Assembly: GCF_013204855.1 (NCBI RefSeq)
Contig: NZ_JABMKZ010000038.1
Coordinates: 1 to 64,000, forward strand
Source: Paenibacillus alba
GTDB lineage: Bacteria > Bacillota > Bacilli > Paenibacillales > NBRC-103111
Length of the DNA: 64,000 nucleotides
Reading direction: 5' to 3'
Shown: positions 1 to 9,100 of the stretch, one piece after another
Layout: each line of letters starts with the position of its first letter
Numbering within the stretch: position 1 is the first letter of the stretch
The notes under the pieces: generated by a model
The model's input: only the letters and a program-made list of their open reading frames with translations
What the model was told of the DNA's origin: nothing
Database searches by the model: none
Made by a program: the position numbers and the translations under genes

Positions 1-1381
1 CATTCCAGATCAACGTTGTTGCACTGTAATCACTTAAGGAGTTATAGGCAATGGAACCGCCGTATTGATCATATAGGTTCAGGTCATATTTCACGTTCTC
101 GCCTTTGCCGTTCAAAGCTGTGCCTACGGAGTAACGGGCTTGGCCTAGTTCAAGCTTCGTTAAGATTGGTTGTGTACCCAGCTTGAAGTTTTTCGTTACC
201 GTAATGTGGCTGTCATTGTTCACGATCGTCACAGGGATAACAGAAACGCCTTGTGTTGTATCATTTGTTTTCGTATCTAGTGTGATCAACAGGGTACCAT
301 CAGCATCTTTAGCAATCTTCGTGAAAGTAGCCGCGGATGTGTACACATTGTAAGAACCTGCATTCGTTGAAGCTGCTTCACCGTATTGGTTCACGGCTTT
401 TGCTTTCACGATGACTTTGTCGGTGTAGGCAATGGTGTCGCCGGCATTAACAAAATCAATTTTTTGCAGCACTTCATCTTGACCTGTAAACGTAGCTGTT
501 GTTTTATCAACAGTCGCTTCATCAATACCGCTCATGCTGACTTTGTACTCACCATTGCTGATTTTTGCATCTGTCAATGTTAAGACAGCAGATTTTTTGT
601 CAGCTGCGAATGCCACGGTTGTTGCAACATCAGCTGTACCTTTTTTCAAGGACAATTTAGCTTTTTCAGTGTCAACCGGTTTATTGAACGTTACTTCTAC
701 TTTTTGCACGCCAGTTGCTTTCGCGCCTGTCATGGATACTTTGCCAGCCGGTACATATTGTTGTTTCGCTTCATAAGCACCTGTTAATAGAAGATCACGT
801 GTTGCATTGGCTTGACCACCAAACGTGCCGTCTGTGCCGTTCGCCAGAAGTTTCAATTCAAGAGCAAGTGCAACATAACCTTGTGCCCAACCAGAAACAG
901 TTGTGTCTGTGCCTGTTTTCGCTTTTGCCGCGTCATCTTGGCCAAGAACACGTACCAAGAATGTAGCTAATTGTTCTTTGGTTACTTTACCAGCTGGATT
1001 GTATTGACCTTCAGCATAACCATCTGTAACACCTGCTGTTTTCAAAGCTTCGATGTACGGAAGTGCATAACCATTCGCTTCGTCGGTTACACTAACGTCT
1101 GAGAAGGACGATGTTTTCAAGTCTTTGTTCACATCAAGACCCATGATCAAAGCGGCTACTTTAGCGAATTGTGCGCGGTTCATTTCGTCTTTCAGACCAA
1201 ATGTTGTGTCCGTTACGCCGTCAAAGATACCAGCGGAGATCATCGCATCGAATTTCGCTTGTGTTGCGGCATCAAGATCTTTCAAGTCCGTGAAATCAGC
1301 GGACGTTTTACCGAAAGCGACGGATGAGAACATGGAAAGTGCCATGGCGGACGTAAGAACGACGGATAATGTTTTTTTCAT
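1..1381 (-). CDS. SLH-domain cell-surface protein (3' end outside window)
   Basis: Secreted surface protein, visible for about 460 N-terminal codons; the C-terminus lies beyond the left edge. It starts with a typical signal peptide (MKKTLSVVLTSAMALSMFSS, cleavage near Ala-Phe-Gly at residues 22-24). Three SLH-type repeats follow at about residues 29-85, 92-147 and 157-205, recognisable by FTDL/FSDV openings and NRAQFA / TKEQLATFLVR motifs. Ig-like, Ala/Thr/Lys-rich segments come next (for example VTFNKPVDTEKAKLSLKKG). SLH triplets bind pyruvylated secondary wall polysaccharide, so csaB at 7979-9100 is a functional partner. The ATG at 1381 follows an AGGAGG-type site. The architecture (N-terminal SLH, then repeats) fits an S-layer protein or an abundant surface adhesin; which of the two cannot be told from the visible part. 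Confidence 0.88.
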   Translation of the reverse strand, partial: MKKTLSVVLTSAMALSMFSSVAFGKTSADFTDLKDLDAATQAKFDAMISAGIFDGVTDTTFGLKDEMNRAQFAKVAALIMGLDVNKDLKTSSFSDVSVTDEANGYALPYIEALKTAGVTDGYAEGQYNPAGKVTKEQLATFLVRVLGQDDAAKAKTGTDTTVSGWAQGYVALALELKLLANGTDGTFGGQANATRDLLLTGAYEAKQQYVPAGKVSMTGAKATGVQKVEVTFNKPVDTEKAKLSLKKGTADVATTVAFAADKKSAVLTLTDAKISNGEYKVSMSGIDEATVDKTTATFTGQDEVLQKIDFVNAGDTIAYTDKVIVKAKAVNQYGEAASTNAGSYNVYTSAATFTKIAKDADGTLLITLDTKTNDTTQGVSVIPVTIVNNDSHITVTKNFKLGTQPILTKLELGQARYSVGTALNGKGENVKYDLNLYDQYGGSIAYNSLSDYSATTLIWN

Positions 1382-1689
1382 AAAGGTTTGTTTCCTCCTA
1401 ATATTTTAAAGTTTTTGTTATAAAAACTTATAACCAACAGGGCGACGTTTGAATCTTGTGATAGATTCTCGTGTAGCTTCGCGTCTATCATCTCGGCTAC
1501 AAACTTAGTATACGATACTCTATTCATTTTTTCATTGATAAGAAATTTCCAGTAAAGTCGCTATATATCTGGTTTTCTCTTGATCAATGTCCTACTAAAT
1601 AAGATTACAAAGCATTTGTGAAGTAAATAAGTAGAGAACCTGAATGGTTACTAAAAATTAGCTTAAATTATCCTGAATTAATATAAAAA
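1382..1689 (-). other. Long untranslated leader and intergenic region of the SLH gene
   Basis: This stretch has no convincing gene. On the minus strand the leader next to the ATG can form several hairpins, for example GAATCTATCACAAGATTC (near 1452-1469) and a GTAGC...GCTAC arm pair around 1475-1502. A TATACT hexamer lies at 1507-1512 without a good -35. Long structured leaders are common on highly expressed S-layer mRNAs; that role is inferred here. Confidence 0.35.
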
Positions 1690-1721
1690 GAAACCCATGT
1701 CTTATAGAAGACACAGGTTTC
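1690..1721 (-). terminator. Hairpin between the two SLH genes
   Basis: An imperfect inverted repeat, GAAACCC-ATGTCTT with its complement around an ATAG loop, lies between the two SLH genes. In minus orientation it is followed by CTTTTTATAT. It lies just downstream of the stronger hairpin at 1733-1754. Confidence 0.6.
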
Positions 1722-1732
1722 TCTACAAACAA

Positions 1733-1754
1733 AGACCGCCCAGAAGGGCGGTCT
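1733..1754 (-). terminator. GC-rich hairpin downstream of the 1289-aa SLH gene
   Basis: AGACCGCCC and GGGCGGTCT form a perfect 9-bp stem around an AGAA loop, 15 bases after the stop codon of the 1289-aa SLH gene. It is followed by TTGTTTGT rather than a pure T run; with the hairpin at 1690-1721 it probably forms a tandem terminator. Confidence 0.7.
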
Positions 1755-1768
1755 CTTGAGTCTTGCTA

Positions 1769-4700
1769 TCATTTTGGAATAATGCCTTGTTGTTTCAATA
1801 CACGTACCGCTACTGCGGCAGCTTGCGCACGGGTGAATGTTTCACGAGCGTCGAAACGATAAGTTGCTTTCTTCTGACCTGTTAACAATGCATTTTCAAT
1901 ACCTTCAATGAACTTAGCTTTATAAACAGCTTCGATTGCTGGCACTGCATACAGTTCCATATGCTCAATGTCCGCATCAGTAAATATTTTTTTCAAGCTC
2001 GCTAAAGCTTTTGCTTCATCACTTGTCATTTTCATATCGCCGGCACGGGCGATCATAACTGCCGCATCTTGACGAGTAAGTGAGTTGTTAGGCAAGAATA
2101 GTCCATTAGCATTTCCACGTACAATTCCCGCTCTTGCAGCAGCTTCTATATGCTGATAATCAAACAACCGACCATTATTACTGCCTGGAAGGCTATAACC
2201 TTTTTGAACATCTAAGAAGGTCCCTGTTTGGTTCTGGAATACTGAATTCTCTTCAATATCTGAATTTCTTAAAGGGATATTGAAAATATCAACAAGCATG
2301 CTTACGAATTCACCACGTGTAATGGCATCGTTCGGCATGAACAAACCGTCCGTTTTACCGTCCATATATCCTTTGGAATAAAGAATATCGAGATCATTTC
2401 TGCCCCACGGATGATTAGTTACATCATTAAAACTATTATCCATATACATGACTTGGTAATATCCGAAAGAATCAACAGGAACAGTGATCGTATTCTTGCT
2501 TGGATCTACTTTACCGCCGATGTTTTTCCACTTAGGCAGGTAGATGCCGGATCCGTTTGGATCTTCGAAAGGTGTATATTGATAAACAGTCAGGTATCTC
2601 CATGCATCATTCACTATGTTGCTATCATACTTCAATGTCATTGATCCGATTTTGGAAGGAACAACAACATCTTTATAATCTCTTTGGTTAAATGGAGGGC
2701 GAGCTGTTCCACCATTGATTAGGTTTGGCAAATAGCCACTACCCATGTAAGCTTCTTGCAATGTTGAATCCGTTGAATTGGCATCAGGTTTGATGATTCC
2801 CGCATCGATCCAATAGCGTTTGCTTGCTGGACGGAATCTTCCTGTAAGCTCAGCAAGTGCAATCATCCCATTTTTATTCTCAACAGCATCGACACCTTCT
2901 GTGCGGTCAACTCGACCATCATCATTGCTTGCGATTCCGAATAGAATTTGGCGATCCGCACTTACATACTGCGTAGAGTTGTTACGGTCATAACGCATCA
3001 ACTTCGTATCCTTAGGGAAAGATAGCTGAATATCATTATCGAAAATCTTCATTGAATTCGTCAATGGAGCCTTGATTTGCGCACCTACCATAGTAACATT
3101 GGTATTGAACAGCACGATGCTTCCGTTCATTTTGGATGTGCCGCGGTTTACTGTGAACTTAATTTCATTGGCACCAATTTTAAGATTTTTTGCTTCATAG
3201 AAGAAGTGTTTAGTTACTTTGTCATAGATGGCTGCTTCTTTGCCAAAAAGAACGGAATCGGCTTGCGCTGCTTCAAGCTCAATCATAAAGTAGTTCTGAT
3301 TGATGTTGGCTTGATCGACACCTTTATTATTCTTAATAATTTGCTTAGAAGACGGATGGAAAAATGTATACGGTGCAGGTTCGCGAGTGATGGTCAACAA
3401 CTTATTAGCCGTAGTACCCGAAGTTGTATTCGTAGCAATAAGTTCAAATACATATTGACCAAATTCAGTCATCGAAAAGTATGTTCCCGTGTCAAACACA
3501 GCTTGTCCAGCTGGAGTTAAAGCAATACGTCCATCACCTGGAATCGTCGTTGGTGCTTTGCGGAGATACAATACCGCACCAGCTACACTGCCAGGAGCAG
3601 CTACAACAGAGTTTATAACCTTACCAATGATTTTTACTTGAGTTGCTTTAGTAACATAAGTATCTGGTAACGCCTTATCTTTAATGAACTCAGGATTTAA
3701 AGGGTCGGCCTCAAAAGGCTGTAAGTTGTCAACTGAAGGAACATTATCCGAGAGCACGAAAATTTCCATTGTCGTTGTGGTAACAAGCCTGCCAGCTACC
3801 TTCAATTCAATCGTCAGCGTGTACTTACCGTCTTTGCCGAATATTGGAGTACCGTTACTTGGATCAGTGAAATTCTCAATAGCAAATTGTCCATTGTTGT
3901 TGTCGTTAGGTAATTTAGTAGCCGAAGGGGTTACCACAATACCATTCACTTTATAAACAATACTATTATAATCGGCGGCGCTAGATATGTTTACGATACG
4001 CCCAGATATACAAGGAGCAGTAGCTCCTGAAAAATCACAAGTAAGCTTGCTTGCGCTGTTAACAACCATTGCATTATAAATTTTGTTTAGAATAACATAT
4101 GGTGCACTTGTAATGACAAGATTATATTGTTTTACTCCTGCAGAATAAGTGTTTCCACCTTTAAGAGGTGTAACTCTCATGACTACTGGACCATCAGTAA
4201 TTCCCGACAAGCTTAATTGTGCGAGCGAGGTTGCTACTGGATAGATCCCGTTAGTCACGGAACCAGAATTATAGGGTGCTCCATTAATTTCGACCTTCAC
4301 TTGATCTGCTTGAGCATTCGTGTAGATCTTCAAATCTGCAGGGAAGTTAGTTATTTGAGTGCTTCCACCCTCACTTAGCGTGGATTCATAAGAACCTCCG
4401 CCACCAGGGACGGTGCGCAATATGTTGACTTTGCTAACATAAGGTTGGTCTTTATCTACATAAGTATAAATGTAACGGGATGTGCTTGTTGCACCATTAA
4501 CATCCGTAAATACAAAGTATAATTCTTGCGTAGATTTATTTACATTGACTGGTAGTTGTCCTTTAAAGTTAATAATACGATATGGTTCCGACATTGAATA
4601 AGGATGTGGGGTAGCTACTGCAAGGTCCTGAGCAAAAGTAGTGTTATCACTAAGTTTCGGCTTGTTTAATTGACTATTGCCTAATAGATAATAACGATAG

Positions 4701-5638
4701 TTGTTGCCCGCTGTTGAATATATATCTACATATACATAGTTGCTTACAGTTCCATGAATCTTAATGTCTGTTTGAAAATCGATATCTTTTACGCTTGGTG
4801 TTGTAGTTTCGAAAATTGGATTATCAACAAGCTTACTGTAGGATGCAGCACCTAACAATTTTGCTTGCGTGTTGTAGGCAAAAGCTTTGCCGTTGTCATA
4901 AGTAAAAGAACGCTCTGTCGTAAAGAAATTCGACTGGTTCCTTGCAGCAAAGGTAACCTTGTTGTCTCCCGGATTAAATTCAATATCCGTAGATCTTCCT
5001 GTGTTAGTTACAAAAGTAAACAAACCACTAGCAAATGCGGAACGCTGATAAACGGTTCCACCCAGCGTCGCTTCAATATCAGAGGCATTATTCGCGCTAC
5101 CTGTGATATTAATGCCTGTGTAAGGACCATGAGTTGGATACATGCCGCCATCAACGAAAGAGTCGTCGTTGAATTTCAAGCCGGCAATGTTAGACACTGG
5201 AGTGTAATAAGCATAAGCTGGATTAGAAACGATCCCGCCCGTTTGCCCATATTTTACAGTGATGATATTCTTGCCTTCGGTCAGATTGACCCCTTGGAAA
5301 TAGATTTCACTACTATTGTTCGGGTTCACAACAGGCTTATTCGTTGTGTTGGTTGTAATCTGTCCCGTATTCTCGTTAATAACCTGATAATAGACGCTAT
5401 TAATTTGATCCGCTGTAATACCATTAATCGTTACATTTACTGTAATCGGACTTTGAGTAAAACGATCAACGAGTGCATCATTATAAGCGTTATTGGGTGG
5501 AGCTGCTGCAAAATCAACCGTATAAAGGTTAGTCACCGTTATGGTCCCAGCAGCACTTGCCGTCATGGTAGGAAGCACACTAATAAGCAGAGTCATAATC
5601 AACATGAGACTTGCCCATTTTTTATTCAATAATTTCAA
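1769..5638 (-). CDS. Large secreted SLH-domain protein, 1289 aa
   Basis: Exported, wall-anchored protein. A Lys-containing N-terminus and hydrophobic core (residues 1-30, ending TMTASAA) form a signal peptide. About 1000 residues of beta-rich, Ig-like repeats with many Asn/Thr follow and show no catalytic motif I recognise. Three SLH repeats close the protein (about 1085-1289), each ending in an ITRGEFVSML / LTRQDAAVMIAR / FTRAQAAAVAVRVL motif. Here the SLH anchor is C-terminal, opposite to the neighbour at 1-1381. It is followed by terminators at 1733-1754 and 1690-1721, so it is probably monocistronic. A role as surface adhesin, S-layer accessory or filamentous wall protein is possible; no specific ligand can be assigned. 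Confidence 0.88.
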   Translation of the reverse strand: MKLLNKKWASLMLIMTLLISVLPTMTASAAGTITVTNLYTVDFAAAPPNNAYNDALVDRFTQSPITVNVTINGITADQINSVYYQVINENTGQITTNTTNKPVVNPNNSSEIYFQGVNLTEGKNIITVKYGQTGGIVSNPAYAYYTPVSNIAGLKFNDDSFVDGGMYPTHGPYTGINITGSANNASDIEATLGGTVYQRSAFASGLFTFVTNTGRSTDIEFNPGDNKVTFAARNQSNFFTTERSFTYDNGKAFAYNTQAKLLGAASYSKLVDNPIFETTTPSVKDIDFQTDIKIHGTVSNYVYVDIYSTAGNNYRYYLLGNSQLNKPKLSDNTTFAQDLAVATPHPYSMSEPYRIINFKGQLPVNVNKSTQELYFVFTDVNGATSTSRYIYTYVDKDQPYVSKVNILRTVPGGGGSYESTLSEGGSTQITNFPADLKIYTNAQADQVKVEINGAPYNSGSVTNGIYPVATSLAQLSLSGITDGPVVMRVTPLKGGNTYSAGVKQYNLVITSAPYVILNKIYNAMVVNSASKLTCDFSGATAPCISGRIVNISSAADYNSIVYKVNGIVVTPSATKLPNDNNNGQFAIENFTDPSNGTPIFGKDGKYTLTIELKVAGRLVTTTTMEIFVLSDNVPSVDNLQPFEADPLNPEFIKDKALPDTYVTKATQVKIIGKVINSVVAAPGSVAGAVLYLRKAPTTIPGDGRIALTPAGQAVFDTGTYFSMTEFGQYVFELIATNTTSGTTANKLLTITREPAPYTFFHPSSKQIIKNNKGVDQANINQNYFMIELEAAQADSVLFGKEAAIYDKVTKHFFYEAKNLKIGANEIKFTVNRGTSKMNGSIVLFNTNVTMVGAQIKAPLTNSMKIFDNDIQLSFPKDTKLMRYDRNNSTQYVSADRQILFGIASNDDGRVDRTEGVDAVENKNGMIALAELTGRFRPASKRYWIDAGIIKPDANSTDSTLQEAYMGSGYLPNLINGGTARPPFNQRDYKDVVVPSKIGSMTLKYDSNIVNDAWRYLTVYQYTPFEDPNGSGIYLPKWKNIGGKVDPSKNTITVPVDSFGYYQVMYMDNSFNDVTNHPWGRNDLDILYSKGYMDGKTDGLFMPNDAITRGEFVSMLVDIFNIPLRNSDIEENSVFQNQTGTFLDVQKGYSLPGSNNGRLFDYQHIEAAARAGIVRGNANGLFLPNNSLTRQDAAVMIARAGDMKMTSDEAKALASLKKIFTDADIEHMELYAVPAIEAVYKAKFIEGIENALLTGQKKATYRFDARETFTRAQAAAVAVRVLKQQGIIPK

Positions 5639-5844
5639 AACTAGTTCCTCCTTATGTAATTTAAATGTTGTTATTCATAGTTAATGATAATAATCCTTAC
5701 TTTACAGTACGACTTTCGACAATCCCTCCCATATTCTTCTATCATTCTACATGATTAGACGTGGCTGAACGCCAAAAGTTCTTGTATCCTACTTATCGGT
5801 CAAAACCAAGCAAAAGTTTAGAGAAAGAAATAAATTCATAAAAT

Positions 5845-5874
5845 TCAAAAAAAATCCAACCCGAAGGTTGGATT
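5845..5874 (-). terminator. Rho-independent terminator after tagO
   Basis: AATCCAACC and GGTTGGATT form a perfect stem around a short CGAA loop; in minus orientation it is followed by eight T residues. It closes the wall-polymer gene group 27 bases after the tagO stop. Confidence 0.85.
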
Positions 5875-5900
5875 CGATAGATACGATTTAAGAGTAAAGC

Positions 5901-7010
5901 TTACTTGCCCACGCGATCACTTTGCACTTGCTTCCCTACAAGCTTCTGCAGGAAGTTGAGCACCGGTTTGCGGCTCTTACTAATGATACCAATGGCTTCT
6001 GCTCCTACGAGCATAACGAGGAATAGAGCAACAATAATCATGATAAGTCCCCAAGTCGAATCTTGGGAGATAAAGACCGAACAGACCACGGCGCTGCCGC
6101 CAAAGATAGAAGCAATCCCATAGATGATCAACACGCTTGTACGATGACTGAATCCAAGCTGCAGCAAGCAGTGATGCAGATGGCTTTTGTCCGGCGCCGA
6201 GATCGGCAATTTGTTCACATAACGACGCATAATCGCGAAGAAGGTATCCGATATTGGCACGCCCAAAATCATAATAGGAATGAGCAGCGAAACGACAGCA
6301 GCTTGCTTGAACCCAAGGATGGACAGCGTTGCTAGAGCGAACCCTAGAAACAGCGCCCCAGAGTCACCCATAAAGATTTTGGCCGGATGAAAGTTATAGA
6401 ACATAAACCCGATGATGCTTCCGAGCAGGATCACGCAAAGCAGAATAACGGTCACGTTGCCCATCATCAGAGCTAATACAAGAATTGTAGTCGTAGCAAT
6501 ACCGGAAACACCAGCAGACAAGCCATCTAGGCCGTCAATCAAGTTAATGGCATTGGATACGCCGACTATCCATAATATCGTAATCGGAATACTTAACCAG
6601 CCAATGGGCAGGTTCGTTGTTCCGAACGGAATGTTAACGAGATCGATCTTGAGTCCAAAGGAGACTACGATACAGGCAGCAATCAATTGCCCAAGCAGCT
6701 TCCATTTGGGAGATAGTTGAAACCGGTCATCCAAAGCCCCCGTCACGACAATCACAAAGCCCCCGATTAGCAAACCAAAGGCAGCATTCGAATTAACAGC
6801 ATCAAGTGCTGGAGAGACGACGAAATAAGCTCCGACGAACGCAAGGAATATCGCTAATCCTCCGAGACGTGGCATAATTCGGGTATGTACCTTCCGATGG
6901 TTCGGGGCGTCAACCGCTCCTACCTTAAAGGCAAATTTTTTGACCAGGGGTGTCAGCAGCAGCGCCATTAAGCACGAAGCGATAAACCCAATCGCATATA
7001 ATCCATACAT
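5901..7010 (-). CDS. tagO: Undecaprenyl-phosphate GlcNAc-1-phosphate transferase (TagO/WecA family)
   Basis: Membrane enzyme of the MraY/WecA family that moves GlcNAc-1-P from UDP-GlcNAc to undecaprenyl phosphate, the first lipid-linked step of wall teichoic acid or secondary wall polysaccharide. It has about ten transmembrane helices, the loop motifs NHRKVHTRIMPRLGG, NAINLIDGLDGLSAG and FMGDSGALFLGF, and the cytoplasmic His motif HLHHCLL. I chose the ATG at 7010 (MYGLYAIGF) because an AGGAG site lies upstream and the longer reading adds 25 hydrophilic residues not expected in this family. tagA lies upstream on the same strand with a 132-base gap, and a terminator follows. Because SLH proteins and csaB are neighbours, its product probably feeds the SLH-binding polymer. 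Confidence 0.93.
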   Translation of the reverse strand: MYGLYAIGFIASCLMALLLTPLVKKFAFKVGAVDAPNHRKVHTRIMPRLGGLAIFLAFVGAYFVVSPALDAVNSNAAFGLLIGGFVIVVTGALDDRFQLSPKWKLLGQLIAACIVVSFGLKIDLVNIPFGTTNLPIGWLSIPITILWIVGVSNAINLIDGLDGLSAGVSGIATTTILVLALMMGNVTVILLCVILLGSIIGFMFYNFHPAKIFMGDSGALFLGFALATLSILGFKQAAVVSLLIPIMILGVPISDTFFAIMRRYVNKLPISAPDKSHLHHCLLQLGFSHRTSVLIIYGIASIFGGSAVVCSVFISQDSTWGLIMIIVALFLVMLVGAEAIGIISKSRKPVLNFLQKLVGKQVQSDRVGK

Positions 7011-7142
7011 CTTCTCTTCACAGCTCCTCTTGTCGTGGGTGGCAGGTAATCCGCCGAAATGAATTATACTCCCATTTGTCCACAAATACTACTGCTAAAT
7101 TTGTCTGAAATGACCGTTTTCAGGCAATTTTCAAACATTTTT

Positions 7143-7931
7143 TCAGGATTTCGTGACTTTCTCTTTGTCACGCATCACTTTGATGGCAAATTTGGGGAGC
7201 AGCAGCATTCTTTTGTAGCGCCAAGGCTCCTGCATTAGCCGGTAGAACCACTCTAGGCGTAGTTTTTGAAAAAGTACCGGCGCTCGTTTTAGCTTGCCCG
7301 AAAGCACATCAAAACTTCCCCCGACACCCATCATAACGGGTACTCCAATTTGGTGCTTATATTTCCCAATCCATGGCTCTTGGTTAGCCGCTGATCTTCC
7401 TACAAAAAGCAGATCCGGCGCTGCATCGATGATCTCTTGAATAACTTCGGCATCCTGTGCATCGCTGAAATAACCGTCTCGCACACCAACAAGCTGGATT
7501 CCTGGATAGCTGGCACGAAGCTTATCTGCTGCCGCCTGGATAACTTCATTGGAAGCCCCAAGCAAGTAGACTTTCCAGCTTCGCGGCTCCCCGGCCTTCA
7601 TCAGCCTATGAAGCAGATCATAGCCAGGAACTCGCTCCGCCACAGGCTGCCCCACGTATCCAGAGGCCCACACGACGCCCGTTCCGTCCGGAACAATCAG
7701 TTCCGCACGCTGCATCATGCTTAGGTACGCAGGATCATCCTGTGCAGCCATGACCATAATCGGATTAGCTGTAATCACTTGATGAGGCTGCCTTTGCTCT
7801 ATAGCCTTCGTAAGGTAGGCCACGGTTTGGTCCATACTCATTTTGGAGACAGGCACACCGTAGATACGAACTTTGGGGATCGCACTCGCGGCGGCTGACT
7901 CCGGAGGGATCGTTGTTGATGTTGAACTCAT
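7143..7931 (-). CDS. tagA: WecG/TagA/CpsF family glycosyltransferase
   Basis: N-acetylmannosaminyltransferase-type enzyme (GT26) that adds ManNAc to undecaprenyl-PP-GlcNAc, the second step after TagO. The family core is visible: VITANPIMVMAAQ, LIVPDGTGVVWASG, VYLLGASNEVIQAAADKL, and PDLLFVGRSAANQEPWIGKY near residue 165, followed by the VMMGVGGSFDVLSGKLKRAP segment. The length of 262 residues is normal for TagA plus a short Ser/Thr-rich N-terminus. The ATG at 7931 is preceded by AGGAAGAG about ten bases upstream. It lies between csaB and tagO on the same strand, which supports the wall-polymer role. The UDP-ManNAc precursor would come from the WecB epimerase encoded at 44022-45158. Confidence 0.92.
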   Translation of the reverse strand: MSSTSTTIPPESAAASAIPKVRIYGVPVSKMSMDQTVAYLTKAIEQRQPHQVITANPIMVMAAQDDPAYLSMMQRAELIVPDGTGVVWASGYVGQPVAERVPGYDLLHRLMKAGEPRSWKVYLLGASNEVIQAAADKLRASYPGIQLVGVRDGYFSDAQDAEVIQEIIDAAPDLLFVGRSAANQEPWIGKYKHQIGVPVMMGVGGSFDVLSGKLKRAPVLFQKLRLEWFYRLMQEPWRYKRMLLLPKFAIKVMRDKEKVTKS

Positions 7932-7978
7932 GGCATATCTCTTCCTTTATGTGACGTTGAGTTTCGAAATTTAGTTGC

Positions 7979-9100
7979 TTATTTATTAATCTTTTGTTTA
8001 TAAAATGAAACAATGCGCTTCGCTGGAAGCTGAGCCTGCGCTTTCAGCTCTTCAATGGCGGCGCGGTTGGAAGCCGCCCACTGCTCGCGATCCACGAGGA
8101 GGCGCTGCGCCTCCTCGGCGAAGGCATCCGCATCGAAGCTGGCTGTCGATGCGGCGGCTTTCATGCCAAGCCTATGGAGGAACTGGTCGATCTTCGGATC
8201 GTACGAGATGCCTACCATAGGCACATACTGCGAGGCTGCATAAATCAAAGAATGCAGCCTCATCCCGATCAGCAGGTCGCACGCCGCAACCTGCGCCAGC
8301 ATGTCCTGCGGATGGACGACGCCTCGCGCCATCTCCACCCGCGACCCGTGATCGCCTAAGCGGTCGATCACGTACTGCGAAGCCACCTCATCCAAAGGGA
8401 GGTGGAAGGGCAAGAACCGCAGCCGCACATCGGCATTCGCGGCAAGCAGTAGGGCCAGGGACCGCGAGAGAGCTTCCAGCTCCGAGCGGTCCTCGTTCCA
8501 GAAGCGGACGGACACGCCGACCGTCCGCTCAACAGACGGCGCGCCAACGGCCGCGCCGTTCGCGCGCAGCGGCAGACCCATGACCGGGTCTGGCACGACG
8601 GTGATGCGCTCCCGCGGGAGGCGCATCCGAACAAGCAAGTCCGCGGACTCCGTGTCGCGGACCGACACATACGCGCAGCGCTGAAATACGCTGCGGATCC
8701 AGCCAAAGAACATCGGACGGCCCACAGGGCCGATGCCTTGCGAATAAATAAACGTAGGCTTGCGAAGCCACTGCGCAAGCTTCAGAACAGCCAAATAATA
8801 CGGGATTGTCTTCGAACTGGTTGCATCCTGCAGCAAGCTGCCGCCTCCGCTGATTAAGCCATCCGCTTCACGCAATGCGCGGAACAGTGCCCCCGGTTTC
8901 ATGCGATGATACGCTTTAACTCCGTACATAGCCGCTGTTTTCTCCGGATTAGCGGAAAGGACAATCGGCTCAATTTGAATGCCCTGTTCTTTGCTTTGCT
9001 CCTGGAGGGCAAACAAAATCGACTGCAGTACAGCCTCATCCCCGCTATTATCGAAGCCATAGTAGCCGGATAGCGCTATTTTGACCACTGAGGAACCCAT
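7979..9100 (-). CDS. csaB: Polysaccharide pyruvyl transferase CsaB
   Basis: Transfers a ketal-linked pyruvate from PEP onto ManNAc residues of the secondary cell-wall polymer, making the ligand recognised by SLH domains. The N-terminus IALSGYYGFDNSGDEAVLQS is the family signature, followed by GGGSLLQDATSSKTIPYYL and a C-terminal MRLHSLIYAASQYVPMVGISYDPKI segment. The ATG at 9100 is preferred over 9130: GAGGAG lies nine bases before it and the extra ten residues are not family-like. It overlaps the end of the DUF5693 gene by 25 bases, indicating translational coupling. The stretch is markedly more GC-rich than its neighbours (8.0-8.8 kb), which creates long spurious antisense frames. Confidence 0.94.
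   Translation of the reverse strand: MGSSVVKIALSGYYGFDNSGDEAVLQSILFALQEQSKEQGIQIEPIVLSANPEKTAAMYGVKAYHRMKPGALFRALREADGLISGGGSLLQDATSSKTIPYYLAVLKLAQWLRKPTFIYSQGIGPVGRPMFFGWIRSVFQRCAYVSVRDTESADLLVRMRLPRERITVVPDPVMGLPLRANGAAVGAPSVERTVGVSVRFWNEDRSELEALSRSLALLLAANADVRLRFLPFHLPLDEVASQYVIDRLGDHGSRVEMARGVVHPQDMLAQVAACDLLIGMRLHSLIYAASQYVPMVGISYDPKIDQFLHRLGMKAAASTASFDADAFAEEAQRLLVDREQWAASNRAAIEELKAQAQLPAKRIVSFYKQKINK

Noticed and set aside
4865..5632. 255-codon plus-strand frame opposite the 1289-aa SLH gene
   Set aside because: It is fully antisense to a clear secreted protein, including its signal peptide, and shows no recognisable domain or start site.
8368..8778. 136-codon minus-strand frame inside csaB
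   Set aside because: It is a second frame of the GC-rich csaB gene with Ser/Arg/Cys-rich composition and no family features.
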